Assembly: GCF_003855095.1 (NCBI RefSeq)
Contig: NZ_CP033972.1
Coordinates: forward strand, 2,852,001-2,916,000
DNA: 64,000 bases
Direction of reading: 5' to 3'
From: Gordonia insulae
Lineage (GTDB): Bacteria > Actinomycetota > Actinomycetes > Mycobacteriales > Mycobacteriaceae
Shown piece after piece: positions 27,111-36,122 of the stretch. The position numbers and the translations under genes were made by a program. The notes under the pieces were generated by a model. It searched no databases and was not told where the DNA came from. It saw only the letters and a list, made by a program, of their open reading frames with translations. Each line of letters begins with the position of its first letter. Position 1 is the stretch's first letter.

Positions 27111-28538
27111 TCAGAGGATCGGTGCCGGCGCGTACCCGGCGGCGTCCGGATAGTCGGCGATGACCTTCTCCGCCGCGGCGACGACGTCGGCGACCTGCTG
27201 TTCGGCTGCGCCCACGAACGCCGACTTGTCGTCGAGCAATTCGTCGAGCTGATCACGGTCGAGCGGAATCCGGTCATCGGCCGCCAGCCGATCGAGCAGA
27301 TCGGGCTCACGACCCTCCTCGCGCATCGCCAGCGCGACCGCGACGGCGTTCTCCTTGATCGCCTCGTGCGCCGTCTCCCGCCCGACTCCCGCGCGCACCG
27401 ACGCCATCAACACCTTCGTGGTGGCGAGGAACGGCAGGTAGCGGTCGAGTTCGTTGGCGATGACCGCGGGGTACGCGCCGAACTCGGCGAGCACGGTCAG
27501 GAATGTCTCCATCAGGCCGTCGATCGCGAAGAACGCGTCGGGAAGGGCGACCCGGCGCACCACCGAACAGAACACGTCACCCTCGTTCCACTGCGCCCCG
27601 GCGAGTTCGGCCGCCATCGAGCCGTAGCCACGCAGGATCACCTGCAGGCCGTTCACGCGTTCGCAGCTGCGGGTGTTCATCTTGTGCGGCATCGCCGAGC
27701 TGCCCACCTGCCCGGGCTGGAATCCCTCGGTGACGAGTTCGTGGCCGGCCATCAGCCTGATGGTGTGGGCCAGCGACGACGGTCCGGCGGCGACCTGGAC
27801 GAGCGCGGAGACGACGTCGTGGTCCAGCGACCGGGGGTAGATCTGGCCGACCGACGTCAACGACCGGGCGAAACCCAGGTGATCGGCGACTCTGCCCTCG
27901 AGATCCGCGAGCTTGACTGCGTCACCGCCGAGCAGATCGAGCATGTCCTGCGAGGTGCCCATGGGTCCCTTGACGCCCCGCAGCGGGTAGCGGTCGATGA
28001 GTTCGCGCAACCGGGTCAGGGCGATCATCAGCTCGTCGGCCGCGCTGGCGAAGCGCTTGCCGAGGGTGGTGGCCTGTGCCGCGACGTTGTGGCTGCGACC
28101 GGCCATTACGACCGTCGAATACTGCGCAGCCCGCTCGACGATGCGCGCGAGCACAGCGACGCCGTGGGCATGCACGTGTTCCAGCGAGCGCAGGATCTGC
28201 AGTTGTTCGACGTTCTCGGTGAGGTCGCGGCTGGTCATGCCCTTGTGGATCTGTTCGTGACCGGCCAGCGCGTTGAACTCCTCGATCCGCGCCTTGACGT
28301 CGTGCCGGGTGACCCGCTCACGGTCGGCGATCGACGCGAGGTCGATCTGGTCGACGACGTTCTCGTAGTCGGCGATCGCGCCGTCCGGGACGTCGATCCC
28401 GAGATCGCGCTGCGCCTTGAGGACCGCGATCCAGAGCTGGCGCTCCAGGGCGATCTTGTGGCGCGGCGACCAGAGTTCCGCGAGGTCTGCGGAGGCATAA
28501 CGACTGGCCAGGACGTTGGAGATGGCAGGCTTCGACAC
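27111..28538 (-). CDS. purB: Adenylosuccinate lyase
   Basis: PurB eliminates fumarate from SAICAR and from adenylosuccinate, linking purine synthesis and AMP formation. The GTG at 28538 (reading VSKPAISNVLASRYAS) gives 475 residues, the normal family length; a longer frame adds unlike sequence, and a GTG at 28544 is a minor alternative. Motifs: GMTSRDLTENVEQLQ, ATTLGKRFA and the fumarase/aspartase signature GSSAMPHKMNTRSCERV with the catalytic serine loop. The tail region ENAVAVALAMREEG is also family-like. It stands opposite to the SelW-like gene. Confidence 0.97.
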   Translation of the reverse strand: MSKPAISNVLASRYASADLAELWSPRHKIALERQLWIAVLKAQRDLGIDVPDGAIADYENVVDQIDLASIADRERVTRHDVKARIEEFNALAGHEQIHKGMTSRDLTENVEQLQILRSLEHVHAHGVAVLARIVERAAQYSTVVMAGRSHNVAAQATTLGKRFASAADELMIALTRLRELIDRYPLRGVKGPMGTSQDMLDLLGGDAVKLADLEGRVADHLGFARSLTSVGQIYPRSLDHDVVSALVQVAAGPSSLAHTIRLMAGHELVTEGFQPGQVGSSAMPHKMNTRSCERVNGLQVILRGYGSMAAELAGAQWNEGDVFCSVVRRVALPDAFFAIDGLMETFLTVLAEFGAYPAVIANELDRYLPFLATTKVLMASVRAGVGRETAHEAIKENAVAVALAMREEGREPDLLDRLAADDRIPLDRDQLDELLDDKSAFVGAAEQQVADVVAAAEKVIADYPDAAGYAPAPIL

Positions 28539-28617
28539 GAGCACAGTGTAGTCGCGCACGCCGCACTCCCCCGAATCCGGACGAGGGCGTTGAGGGCGCG
28601 AGGTGAGGGCGATCAGC

Positions 28618-29019
28618 TCACAATGCGAAGCACGCCCAGCCCGAGCCGTAGCCCTGGTGCACGCGCATGAGGACCTTCGGCCCGGTGACGCCGCCCTGTT
28701 TGGCGTAGAGCTGCCGATCGCCCGGGTCCCGCGGGACCCACCGGATCGTCGCGATCGCCCCGTCGGCGGGTGCCGCACCGATGAAACGCTCCGGCCCGCC
28801 CTGTTCCCGCTCCCAGAACGTCACCCGGCCCGTCGCGTCGACCGGCACCGTCAGGTCATACCGACATCCCGACCCGTAGACCACCGATGAGAACGGCACC
28901 CCGGCGTCGACCTTGCCGACCGGCGCGGCCGCCGCCTCGCCCGGGCCGGCAATCACAGTGATCACCAGCCCCGCCACCGCCCCACCGATGGCCACTGCCG
29001 TGCGCGCACCTCGCACCAT
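28618..29019 (-). CDS. Small secreted protein of unknown function
   Basis: The 133-residue frame starts MVRGARTAVAIGGAVAGLVI, a Sec-type signal peptide, with cleavage expected near GEAAAAP-VGKV. The mature part has about 85 residues with strand-like alternation (VPVDATGRVTFWEREQGG, ATIRWVPRDPG, KVLMRVHQGYG) and two cysteines (GSGCRYDL and WACFAL), probably a disulfide joining the ends. The fold looks like a small beta-sandwich. I do not recognise a named family. It lies between purB and a TetR gene on the same strand. Confidence 0.72.
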   Translation of the reverse strand: MVRGARTAVAIGGAVAGLVITVIAGPGEAAAAPVGKVDAGVPFSSVVYGSGCRYDLTVPVDATGRVTFWEREQGGPERFIGAAPADGAIATIRWVPRDPGDRQLYAKQGGVTGPKVLMRVHQGYGSGWACFAL

Positions 29020-29041
29020 CACCCTCCCCTTTCGTGTGTGC

Positions 29042-29635
29042 TCACTCGCGTGGCGCGAGGACATCGATGACCTCGTGCAACGCGTCCCGCGCCGCGACGT
29101 ACGGACTCACCTGCCGGAGCCCGAGCGCGCCGACGACCGCGCCGTCCTCCACGGCGATCAACTGTCCGACATGAACCGGGTCCGCCACGCGAAACGACTT
29201 CTGCAAGACGTCGGAGTGCATCTCCGACAACAACACCCGACGATCCACCACCACATCGTGCAGCCGGGGGTACCGTGCGGCGAGCGCGATGGTCTCGTAA
29301 CGCGCGGCCAATGTCTGGATGGTCGTGTCCGGTCCGACGAAGACCTCGGCGAGGGCGTCCGCGGTCGCCTGTCCGCCCCGGCGGCGTCGGGGCAGGGCAT
29401 CGCGTCGCGCGGCGATGCAGTCCTCGTCGTTGCGACAGACGTACGCGGCGGCTTCGGCCATCAGGTCTTCCAGCGAGCCGAAGTAGTACGTCGTCGAGGC
29501 GAGCGGCAGCTGCGCACGCTCCGCGACGGCACGGTGTCGTACCGCGTCGAAGCCACCTTCGAGCAGCAGCGCACCGGCGGCCTCGATGAGTCGGGACCGA
29601 CGTCGCAGCCCCTTCGGGGTCGCCGCCGAAGTCAT
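29042..29635 (-). CDS. TetR-family transcriptional regulator
   Basis: The 197-residue protein has a helix-turn-helix (about residues 12-60) with LIEAAGALLLEGGFDAVRHR and ERAQLPLASTTYYFGSLEDL. A basic segment RRRRGG occurs near residue 83, and the C-terminal part is helical without a recognisable ligand pocket. An inverted repeat (TGCCAAAG ... CTTTGGCA) lies in its own promoter region, suggesting autoregulation. The next gene downstream encodes the small secreted protein, 22 bases from its stop. Confidence 0.92.
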   Translation of the reverse strand: MTSAATPKGLRRRSRLIEAAGALLLEGGFDAVRHRAVAERAQLPLASTTYYFGSLEDLMAEAAAYVCRNDEDCIAARRDALPRRRRGGQATADALAEVFVGPDTTIQTLAARYETIALAARYPRLHDVVVDRRVLLSEMHSDVLQKSFRVADPVHVGQLIAVEDGAVVGALGLRQVSPYVAARDALHEVIDVLAPRE

Positions 29636-29645
29636 GGAATCATGC

Positions 29646-29681
29646 TGCCAAAGGCGCTGCCTGCCAGGTGTTGCTTTGGCA
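29646..29681. promoter_or_regulatory. Candidate TetR operator with perfect arms
   Basis: TGCCAAAG (29646-29653) and CTTTGGCA (29674-29681) are perfect eight-base arms around a 20-base centre. The site starts ten bases upstream of the TetR gene at 29042-29635 and is the clearest palindrome in the 167-base gap to the next gene. The rest of that gap shows no feature. Confidence 0.55.
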
Positions 29682-29802
29682 AAAGCCGTAACGCGGTCAA
29701 CGAATTCCGCGTTCGCGCTCCACCGGTGACCGTCGGAGCGAGGCGCAACCGAGACCGGCGCGGTATGGACGCCGCGGGTTCCGGATGTGTGGATCGTCGA
29801 CG

Positions 29803-30708
29803 TCAGACGAAATAGTGACCGGCGTCGATGTCGTCGATGAGACCGGGGAACTCCGGCTTCCAGTCCATCACCTCACGGGTGATGTCGGCCGATGTCGGAT
29901 TGTCAAGACCGGCGAACCCGGCAAGGAACCCGAACCGCCGGTCCGCGTCCACGGATTCGACTGCGGCAGTCGACATCCCGATACCGCGTCCGATCGCCTC
30001 GGCGATATCGCGAAACGGCACACCCTCGTCACCGACGGCGTGCAGTCGGGTGCCGGCAGGCGCCGACTCGAGCGCGAGCCGATAGAGGCGCGCGGCGTCG
30101 CGGGTGTGGACCGCCGGCCAGCGGTTGGAGCCATCGCCCAGATAGCCGGCGAAGCCGTTGTCCCGCGCGAACCCGATCAGTGCGCGGACAAACCCTTGCC
30201 GGTCGAGATCGCTGTGCACGGAGGGCGGCAGGCGCAGCACCGACGACCGCACTCCCCGGTCGGCGAACCCCACCACCGCGTTCTCCGAATCGATCCGGTA
30301 TCCGCCGTCGAGGACGTCGGCCTCGGTGCCGGGTCGCCCGGTGATGCCGAGTCCGGCGAGCAGCAGGGTGCCTGACGTGCCCACGAAGGGTTTGCCGGTA
30401 CCCGCCAGCGCGTCGCCGATCGCGTCGACGGCGGCCAGATCTGCAGCTCCGGCGGCCGCCATGTCCCCGACCGCCATCGAGTCGTGTTTGAACGCCAGAT
30501 GGATCACTCCGTCGGCGTCGGCCGCCGCGTCGGCCAGTCCCGCGAGATCGTCGAGGTCACCTCGCCTGACCTCGGCCCCGCGTTCCGCGATGACTGCGGC
30601 CGACCCGTCCGAGCGAGCCAATCCGACGACGGTGTGGCCCGCGGAGAGCAGTTCAGGGATGACGGCGGCACCGATGTGCCCGGATGCGCCGGTGACGAAA
30701 ACTCGCAT
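29803..30708 (-). CDS. Extended SDR/NAD-dependent epimerase-dehydratase family protein
   Basis: The 301-residue Rossmann protein starts MRVFVTGASGHIGAAVIPEL, with the TGxxGxxG dinucleotide motif. ADGVIHLAFKHDS, VGTSGTLLLAGLG and HTRDAARLYRLALESAPAG follow the extended-SDR plan. The GYRIDSENAV region lies where the catalytic YxxxK is expected, but that motif is not intact, so it may be an atypical reductase or sensor. It is divergent from the TetR gene at 30796, and two matching operator palindromes lie between. The substrate is unknown. Confidence 0.85.
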   Translation of the reverse strand: MRVFVTGASGHIGAAVIPELLSAGHTVVGLARSDGSAAVIAERGAEVRRGDLDDLAGLADAAADADGVIHLAFKHDSMAVGDMAAAGAADLAAVDAIGDALAGTGKPFVGTSGTLLLAGLGITGRPGTEADVLDGGYRIDSENAVVGFADRGVRSSVLRLPPSVHSDLDRQGFVRALIGFARDNGFAGYLGDGSNRWPAVHTRDAARLYRLALESAPAGTRLHAVGDEGVPFRDIAEAIGRGIGMSTAAVESVDADRRFGFLAGFAGLDNPTSADITREVMDWKPEFPGLIDDIDAGHYFV

Positions 30709-30723
30709 GGAATGACCTCGCTT

Positions 30724-30748
30724 GGTGATGACATGTTCTGACATCACC
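30724..30748. promoter_or_regulatory. TetR operator copy 1
   Basis: Arms GGTGATG and CATCACC enclose the centre, extending to the shared pattern TGATGNCA-N5-TGNCATCA. It lies in the 87-base gap between the SDR gene and its divergent TetR gene, nearer the SDR start. Confidence 0.7.
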
Positions 30749-30757
30749 CAGCGTACG

Positions 30758-30782
30758 CCTGATGTCACAGTCTGTCATCACC
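30758..30782. promoter_or_regulatory. TetR operator copy 2
   Basis: The second palindrome follows TGATGNCA-N5-TGNCATCA and is centred 34 bases from the first copy. It lies 14 bases before the TetR ATG. Two copies of the same unusual pattern are strong evidence for a TetR-type operator pair. Confidence 0.7.
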
Positions 30783-30795
30783 TATCATCGAAGGC

Positions 30796-31377
30796 ATGGG
30801 TCGATGGCCGACGGGTTCACGCGAGCGCCTGCAGCGAGCGGCGATGACGCTGTTCGTCGAGCGCGGGTACGAGAAGACGTCGGTCGCCGACATCGCCGAG
30901 AGGGCCGAGGTGACCGAGCGCACCTTCTACCGCCACTTCGGCGACAAGCGCGAGGTCCTGTTCGACGGCGAGCACACCCTCGAGAACTCGATAGTCCATC
31001 ACCTGTCCGAGGGACCCGCCGATGTCGATCCCCTGGACGCGATCGGCGAGGCGCTACACCACGCCGCGGACGAGTTCTTCGCCGACCGTCTGCCGTTCTC
31101 CCGGACTCGCCAATCGGTGATCGACGCCAACCCCGAATTGCAGGAGCGCGAGGCTCTCAAGATGGTCTCGCTGACCGAGGCGATGTCGAAAACCCTGCTG
31201 CACAGAGGCTTTGATGCCACGACGGCCCGTCTGGCCGCCGAGATGGGGGTCACCGTCTTCAAGATCGCGTTCACCGACTGGACGGCGGCCGAGAACACCG
31301 ACCCGCTCGCCGAGTTGCTGCGGTCATCCATGACCCGACTGCGCACGGTGGCCGGCGCCGGACGACGCCCGGCATAA
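30796..31377 (+). CDS. TetR-family transcriptional regulator
   Basis: The 193-residue regulator has a helix-turn-helix (about residues 10-55) with LQRAAMTLFVERGYEKTSVAD and ERAEVTERTFYRHFGDKREVL. The C-terminal domain contains LPFSRTRQSVIDANPELQERE and TARLAAEMGVTVFKIAFTDW, typical of a common actinobacterial TetR subgroup. It is divergent from the SDR gene at 29803-30708, and the two operator copies between them point to control of both genes by this protein. Confidence 0.94.
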   Translation: MGRWPTGSRERLQRAAMTLFVERGYEKTSVADIAERAEVTERTFYRHFGDKREVLFDGEHTLENSIVHHLSEGPADVDPLDAIGEALHHAADEFFADRLPFSRTRQSVIDANPELQEREALKMVSLTEAMSKTLLHRGFDATTARLAAEMGVTVFKIAFTDWTAAENTDPLAELLRSSMTRLRTVAGAGRRPA

Positions 31378-31779
<402 letters not shown>

Positions 31780-31819
31780 CAGACCACATCGACCGCCAGA
31801 GAGAGCACAAGGGAGAGCA

Positions 31820-32221
31820 ATGCAGCTCGGCTACACCGCAACACTGCAAACCACCTTCGACGACGCCGTGGGGCGGACACGAGACGCGTTGTCCGAACAG
31901 GGTTTCGGCGTCCTCACCGAGATCGACGTGACGGCGACGCTGAAGCAGAAGCTCGACGAGGACATGGAGAACTACCTGATCCTCGGCGCCTGTAACCCGT
32001 CACTGGCCCACCGCGCCCTCGGTGTCGACCGACAGATCGGCCTGTTGTTGCCGTGCAACGTCGTCGTCCGCGACGACGTCGAGCACCAGGGCACCGTGAT
32101 CGTCGAGGCCATGAACCCCGACATCATGGTGCAGGTCACCGACGCGCCCGGCCTGCGGGACGTCGCGGCGGAAGCCACGGAGAAGCTCCGGACAGCGATC
32201 GGCACCCTGTCCGCCCGGTGA
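31820..32221 (+). CDS. DUF302 family protein
   Basis: The 133-residue soluble protein is a DUF302 member: QLGYTATLQTTFDDAVGRTR, EQGFGVLTEIDVTATLKQKL, ENYLILGACNPSLAHRALGV and LLPCNVVVRDDVEHQGTVIV are the conserved blocks, with the cysteines of GACNP and LPCNV. It is preceded by GGGAGAG eight bases from the ATG. DUF302 proteins often follow CsoR-family repressors and rhodanese genes, which suggests sulfur or thiol stress. The biochemical function is not established to my knowledge. Confidence 0.88.
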   Translation: MQLGYTATLQTTFDDAVGRTRDALSEQGFGVLTEIDVTATLKQKLDEDMENYLILGACNPSLAHRALGVDRQIGLLLPCNVVVRDDVEHQGTVIVEAMNPDIMVQVTDAPGLRDVAAEATEKLRTAIGTLSAR

Positions 32222-32387
32222 CGGGCGCCGTCCTGCGGCGACCATGCCGATCCGGTGACACAGGTCACTGCGAGCCGTCGGATCGTGCTGCGCGCGAGTC
32301 TCATTGCGCCCCATCGGCCACACCTCCGGCGTGGCGTCGTCGAGGCGCATCGAACAAGTCGGCCCGCACAAGTAATCTGTGGAGTCG

Positions 32388-33344
32388 ATGACTTCCGAAC
32401 GCGACGACACGACGAACCGAGCCGACCTGACCGTGCACCGCCACGGCCGGGTGAGTCGTCGTTCCGTGCTCGTCGGCGGCCTCGGAGCCGCGGTGATCGG
32501 CGGCCTCGCCGCGTGCTCCGACCAGGAGCCCACCAAGGTGGAACCACGCAAACTCGAGACGCGGGCCGCCGACGACGAACTGCCGTCGGAGACCAGCCCG
32601 CCGCAGATCGCCGGCGGCCCCCCACTGGTCACGGGCAGCTTCGTCTCCGCCAAGATGGGCGGCCGCGAGACCCGATGGGCGGTCGCCCGCCCGGCCGGGG
32701 TGACGGGTCGGCTGCCCGTCGTCGTGGTACTGCACGCGCTGAACACCAACGAGAAGTCGATCTTCTCGTCGAAGTTGGAGATGCAGAACGTCCTGCAGCG
32801 CTACGTCGACGCAGGTAACGCACCATTTGCGCTCGCTGCCGCCGATGCCGCCCGCAATTATTTCCATCCGCGCGCCGACGGCACCGACGGTGGCGCGATG
32901 ATTCTCGACGAGTTCCTGCCGATGCTCGCGTCCAATTCGGAACTGAATCTGTCCACCGAGCGGATCGGCCTGTTCGGCTGGTCGATGGGCGGTTACGGTG
33001 CTCTCCGGCTCGGCGCCCTCCTCGGCGCACCGCGGGTGGCCGCGATCGCGGTCAGCTCGCCGGCGCTGTGGGCGGACCCGCGAAATTTCCCACCGCGGGC
33101 TTTCGATTCCTACGATGACTACCAGGCGAACTCACTGTTCGGCCAGCAGGCGGCGTTCGCGAAGATCCCGCTCCTGATCTCGATCGGGTCGTCGGACCAG
33201 TTCTTCACCTACACCCGGCAGTGGGCCGCGGGTCTGCATCCGCCGGCCGCGTTCGGGACGTCGGCGGGTGGCCACACCAACCGCTACTGGCGCAGTGTGC
33301 TGCCCGAGCAGGTCGAGTTCCTCGGACGGAATCTCGCCCGCTGA
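32388..33344 (+). CDS. Tat-exported lipoprotein, esterase-like alpha/beta hydrolase
   Basis: The 318-residue protein begins MTSERDDTTNRADLTVHRHG, then has a twin-arginine signal (VSRRSVLVGG) and lipobox LAAC-S, predicting a lipid-anchored protein outside the membrane. The mature domain is esterase-D/antigen-85-like: VVVVLHALNTNEKSIFSS, the nucleophile elbow LFGWSMGGYGALRL, LLISIGSSDQFFTYTRQW with the probable acid, and SAGGHTNRYWRSV with the probable histidine. The substrate is unknown. It is the last plus-strand gene before the convergent purD and is followed by a hairpin. Confidence 0.88.
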   Translation: MTSERDDTTNRADLTVHRHGRVSRRSVLVGGLGAAVIGGLAACSDQEPTKVEPRKLETRAADDELPSETSPPQIAGGPPLVTGSFVSAKMGGRETRWAVARPAGVTGRLPVVVVLHALNTNEKSIFSSKLEMQNVLQRYVDAGNAPFALAAADAARNYFHPRADGTDGGAMILDEFLPMLASNSELNLSTERIGLFGWSMGGYGALRLGALLGAPRVAAIAVSSPALWADPRNFPPRAFDSYDDYQANSLFGQQAAFAKIPLLISIGSSDQFFTYTRQWAAGLHPPAAFGTSAGGHTNRYWRSVLPEQVEFLGRNLAR

Positions 33345-33392
33345 CCGGGTCGTCGGCTCCGGCTCGCCGGCGGCGTCGTCGCGCTGTCTGTT

Positions 33393-33419
33393 CTGGCCGC
33401 AGCTGCGGCTTCCGGCCAG
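33393..33419. terminator. Terminator-like hairpin between lipoprotein gene and purD
   Basis: CTGGCCG (33393-33399) and CGGCCAG (33413-33419) form seven-base arms. The alternative perfect palindrome GCCGCAGCTGCGGC overlaps it. It lies 40 to 49 bases from each convergent stop. Confidence 0.5.
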
Positions 33420-33459
33420 GGGACGGACGCGCGGCCAGGAGACGGAACTGCGGCGGTGC

Positions 33460-34713
33460 TCAGAGGGTGATGCGCCCGTCGAGCGCGGCCTTGCCGATGT
33501 CGGTGCGGAAGTGGGAGCCGGTCAGTTTGATGTTCGCGATGCGCTCGTACGCCTGCGCCCGTGCCTCGGCGAGGTCGGCACCGGTGCCCACGACGGCGAG
33601 CACACGCCCGCCAGCGGACACCACCGCGCCGTCGTTGTTGTTCGCCGTTCCGGCGTGCAGTACCCCTTCGGCGTCGGCCCCCGTGATCACGTCACCGGTG
33701 CGCGGCTTGCCCGGGTAGTTCTCCGCGGCGACGACGACGGTGACGGCCGCACCGTCGGCCCACTCGAGGGGCGGCAACTGATCGAGCGTGCCGGTCGCAG
33801 TCGCGTTGAGAGCTTGTCCCAGAGGCGATTTCAGCAGCGCGAGGACCGCCTGGGTCTCCGGGTCACCGAAACGGCAGTTGAACTCGACGACGGCCGGTCC
33901 GTCTTTCCCGATCGCGAGTCCCGCGTAGAGCAGACCCGAGAACGGGGTGCCGCGTCCGGCCAGCTCCGCGGCGACCGGCTGCACGACGTCGTCGACGATC
34001 TGCCGGGTCACCTCGGCCGGCAACCACGGCAGCGGGGTGTAGGCACCCATGCCACCGGTGTTGGGCCCGGAGTCGTTGTCGCCCACCCGCTTGTGATCCT
34101 GCGCCGGCAACAGCGGCACGACGGTCTCGCCGTCGACGAGGCAGAACAGCGAGACCTCGGGGCCATCGAGGAAGCTCTCCAGCAGTACGGGGTGGCCGTT
34201 CTCGAGCAGTTCGGCCGCGTGGTCGCGGGCGGCCAGCCGGTCGGCGGTGACGACCACTCCCTTACCGGCGGCGAGCCCGTCGTCCTTGACCACCCAGGTG
34301 GGACCGAACCGGTCGAGCGCGGCGTCGAGTTTGGCGGGGTTGTCGACGATCTCGCTGTGCGCGGTGCGCACACCGGCAGCGGTCATCACGTCTTTGGCGA
34401 ACGCCTTGGAACCCTCGATCCGGGCCGCCTCAGCGCCGGGGCCGAACGTGGCGAAACCGGCCTCGCGCAACGCATCCGCGACCCCGAGCACCAGCGGGAC
34501 CTCGGGTCCGATGACCACGAGATCGGCGGCCACCCCCTGCGCCAGGGCGACCACGGCGTCCCCCGACGCGACGTCGACCGCGTGGTTGGTGGCGATCGCC
34601 GTGGTGCCCGCGTTGCCGGGAGCGACGTGCAGGTCGGTCACCGAGGGGTCGGCCGACAGTCCGATGAGCAGGGCATGTTCGCGGCCGCCCGAGCCGATCA
34701 CGAGTACGCGCAC
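33460..34713 (-). CDS. purD: Phosphoribosylamine-glycine ligase
   Basis: PurD is the ATP-grasp ligase of step two of purine synthesis, joining phosphoribosylamine and glycine to give GAR. The 417-residue protein starts [20 protein letters not shown], with the family N-terminal GGREHAL motif. The ATP-grasp region includes FVKD-type [20 protein letters not shown], the GAR signature [20 protein letters not shown] and [19 protein letters not shown]. It is about 97 bases from the convergent... on the same strand it follows ltrA upstream. It completes the set purQ, purS, purC, purB and purD spread over this region. Confidence 0.98.
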   Translation of the reverse strand: MRVLVIGSGGREHALLIGLSADPSVTDLHVAPGNAGTTAIATNHAVDVASGDAVVALAQGVAADLVVIGPEVPLVLGVADALREAGFATFGPGAEAARIEGSKAFAKDVMTAAGVRTAHSEIVDNPAKLDAALDRFGPTWVVKDDGLAAGKGVVVTADRLAARDHAAELLENGHPVLLESFLDGPEVSLFCLVDGETVVPLLPAQDHKRVGDNDSGPNTGGMGAYTPLPWLPAEVTRQIVDDVVQPVAAELAGRGTPFSGLLYAGLAIGKDGPAVVEFNCRFGDPETQAVLALLKSPLGQALNATATGTLDQLPPLEWADGAAVTVVVAAENYPGKPRTGDVITGADAEGVLHAGTANNNDGAVVSAGGRVLAVVGTGADLAEARAQAYERIANIKLTGSHFRTDIGKAALDGRITL

Positions 34714-34810
34714 GCTGACGACTCTAGTGGGTGACCTCCGGTCGATGTCGTGCGATGTCGGCCGCCGGGATCACGCGACGGTGGGCCCACCGACCACGCA
34801 CGATCACCCG

Positions 34811-36055
34811 TCACGGGACGTCGGCGCTCAACTCCGCGAGGACACGCGCACGCCGGGGCACCCCCGCCACCTCGTCGACCACCACCATCATCACCGGCGC
34901 CAGGGTCGTCACCACCACCGCGACCACCACCGACACACCTGCGGCGGCCAGCCAGACCCCGGCGACCAGGAACACCGTCGCGCCGAGTCCGAGGAGCAGG
35001 CTCATCGGATCGAACGGGAGCAGATAGTCGTACATGACGAGGATGCCGAGGCAATAGACGCCGAGCGGTACGGCGAGTGTCGCGACCACCGGACCGGCGC
35101 CGATGTGTGTCTCGTGCTCGATGTAGAGCGCCGCGACGTGTAGCCCGGCCCCCACCGCGGCGGCGGCCATGAAGATCACGATGTGCCCGTAGCCCCAGAC
35201 GAAGCTCTTCCGCCGGTGAGCGTGCAGGGCGTCGCCGACGGGCACGATGAAGTACAGCCACCACATCGCGAATGTGACGCCCATCGCGGCGAGCCCGAGC
35301 ACGGCGGTCTCGGGCGACCATCCCTCGACCTCGATCAGCGCCCCGAGCACGGCCACGGTGCCGACGACGCCTTCACCGAGGGTGATGATCGTCAGCAGGG
35401 AATAGCGCTCGGCGATGTGGTGCGGATGCCACGGGGTGCCGGTGCCGCTGCGCTCGCCGAGATAGGGTCCGACGAGTTCGACGAGGACGCAGGCGATCAT
35501 CGCGAACAAGGTGAGCAGCGGCGTCATATCGGCGATCAGGACCCCGACCCAGCCGATCTGCGCGACCAGCGTCATCCCGGCGTAGATCAGGGCGCAGCGC
35601 CGGTACTGCTCGCTCTGCGCGGCGACCCGCAACCACTGCGCGACCATGCCCACCCGCATCACGATGTAACCGAGGACCAGTACGCGGTTGTCGACGTGCT
35701 CGTGGTGACCGAGTGATTCGAATACCGGCGGGATGCCGAGCGCGATGATCGCGACGCCGATCATCTGGACGAGCGTGACGAGACGGAAGAACCAGTCGTC
35801 GGTGTCGAATGCCGACGCGAACCAGGCGAAGTTGATCCACGCCCAGATCGCCGCGAAGGTGCACAGCAGGTAGCCGAAGACGGCGACCTGGTAGTGGCCC
35901 TCGGCGAGTTGGTGGGCGACCTGGGTGCCCGCCACCGAGAAGGCGACGACGAAGATCAGGTCGTAGAACAGTTCGAGACTGGTCGCGGCGCGTCCGTCCT
36001 CATGCGGGTCTCGGCCCGTCATCCGACGCAGCGGGTGTCCGATCGTGAAGCTCAC
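34811..36055 (-). CDS. ltrA: Low-temperature-requirement protein A (LtrA) family membrane protein
   Basis: The 414-residue protein is an LtrA family member with about twelve transmembrane segments. It starts MSFTIGHPLRRMTGRDPHED and has the family-defining SLELFYDLIFVVAFSVAGTQ, AIWAWINFAWFASAFDTDDW, HHIAERYSLLTIITLGEGVV and FAMWWLYFIVPVGDALH. LtrA was named from cold-sensitive Listeria mutants; its biochemical role remains uncertain. It precedes purD on the same strand by about 97 bases. A CGGTGGGCCCACCG palindrome at 34779-34792 lies between the two. Confidence 0.92.
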   Translation of the reverse strand: MSFTIGHPLRRMTGRDPHEDGRAATSLELFYDLIFVVAFSVAGTQVAHQLAEGHYQVAVFGYLLCTFAAIWAWINFAWFASAFDTDDWFFRLVTLVQMIGVAIIALGIPPVFESLGHHEHVDNRVLVLGYIVMRVGMVAQWLRVAAQSEQYRRCALIYAGMTLVAQIGWVGVLIADMTPLLTLFAMIACVLVELVGPYLGERSGTGTPWHPHHIAERYSLLTIITLGEGVVGTVAVLGALIEVEGWSPETAVLGLAAMGVTFAMWWLYFIVPVGDALHAHRRKSFVWGYGHIVIFMAAAAVGAGLHVAALYIEHETHIGAGPVVATLAVPLGVYCLGILVMYDYLLPFDPMSLLLGLGATVFLVAGVWLAAAGVSVVVAVVVTTLAPVMMVVVDEVAGVPRRARVLAELSADVP

Positions 36056-36122
36056 GAGGAAACTCTAGGGCCTGTCGCCCCGGTGCTGCGACGGATGACG
36101 GCGCCGTGACCCCGACCGGGTG

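Noticed and set aside
34779..34792. CGGTGGGCCCACCG palindrome as a regulator site
   Set aside because: It may be chance in GC-rich DNA; it lies before purD only and has no second copy.
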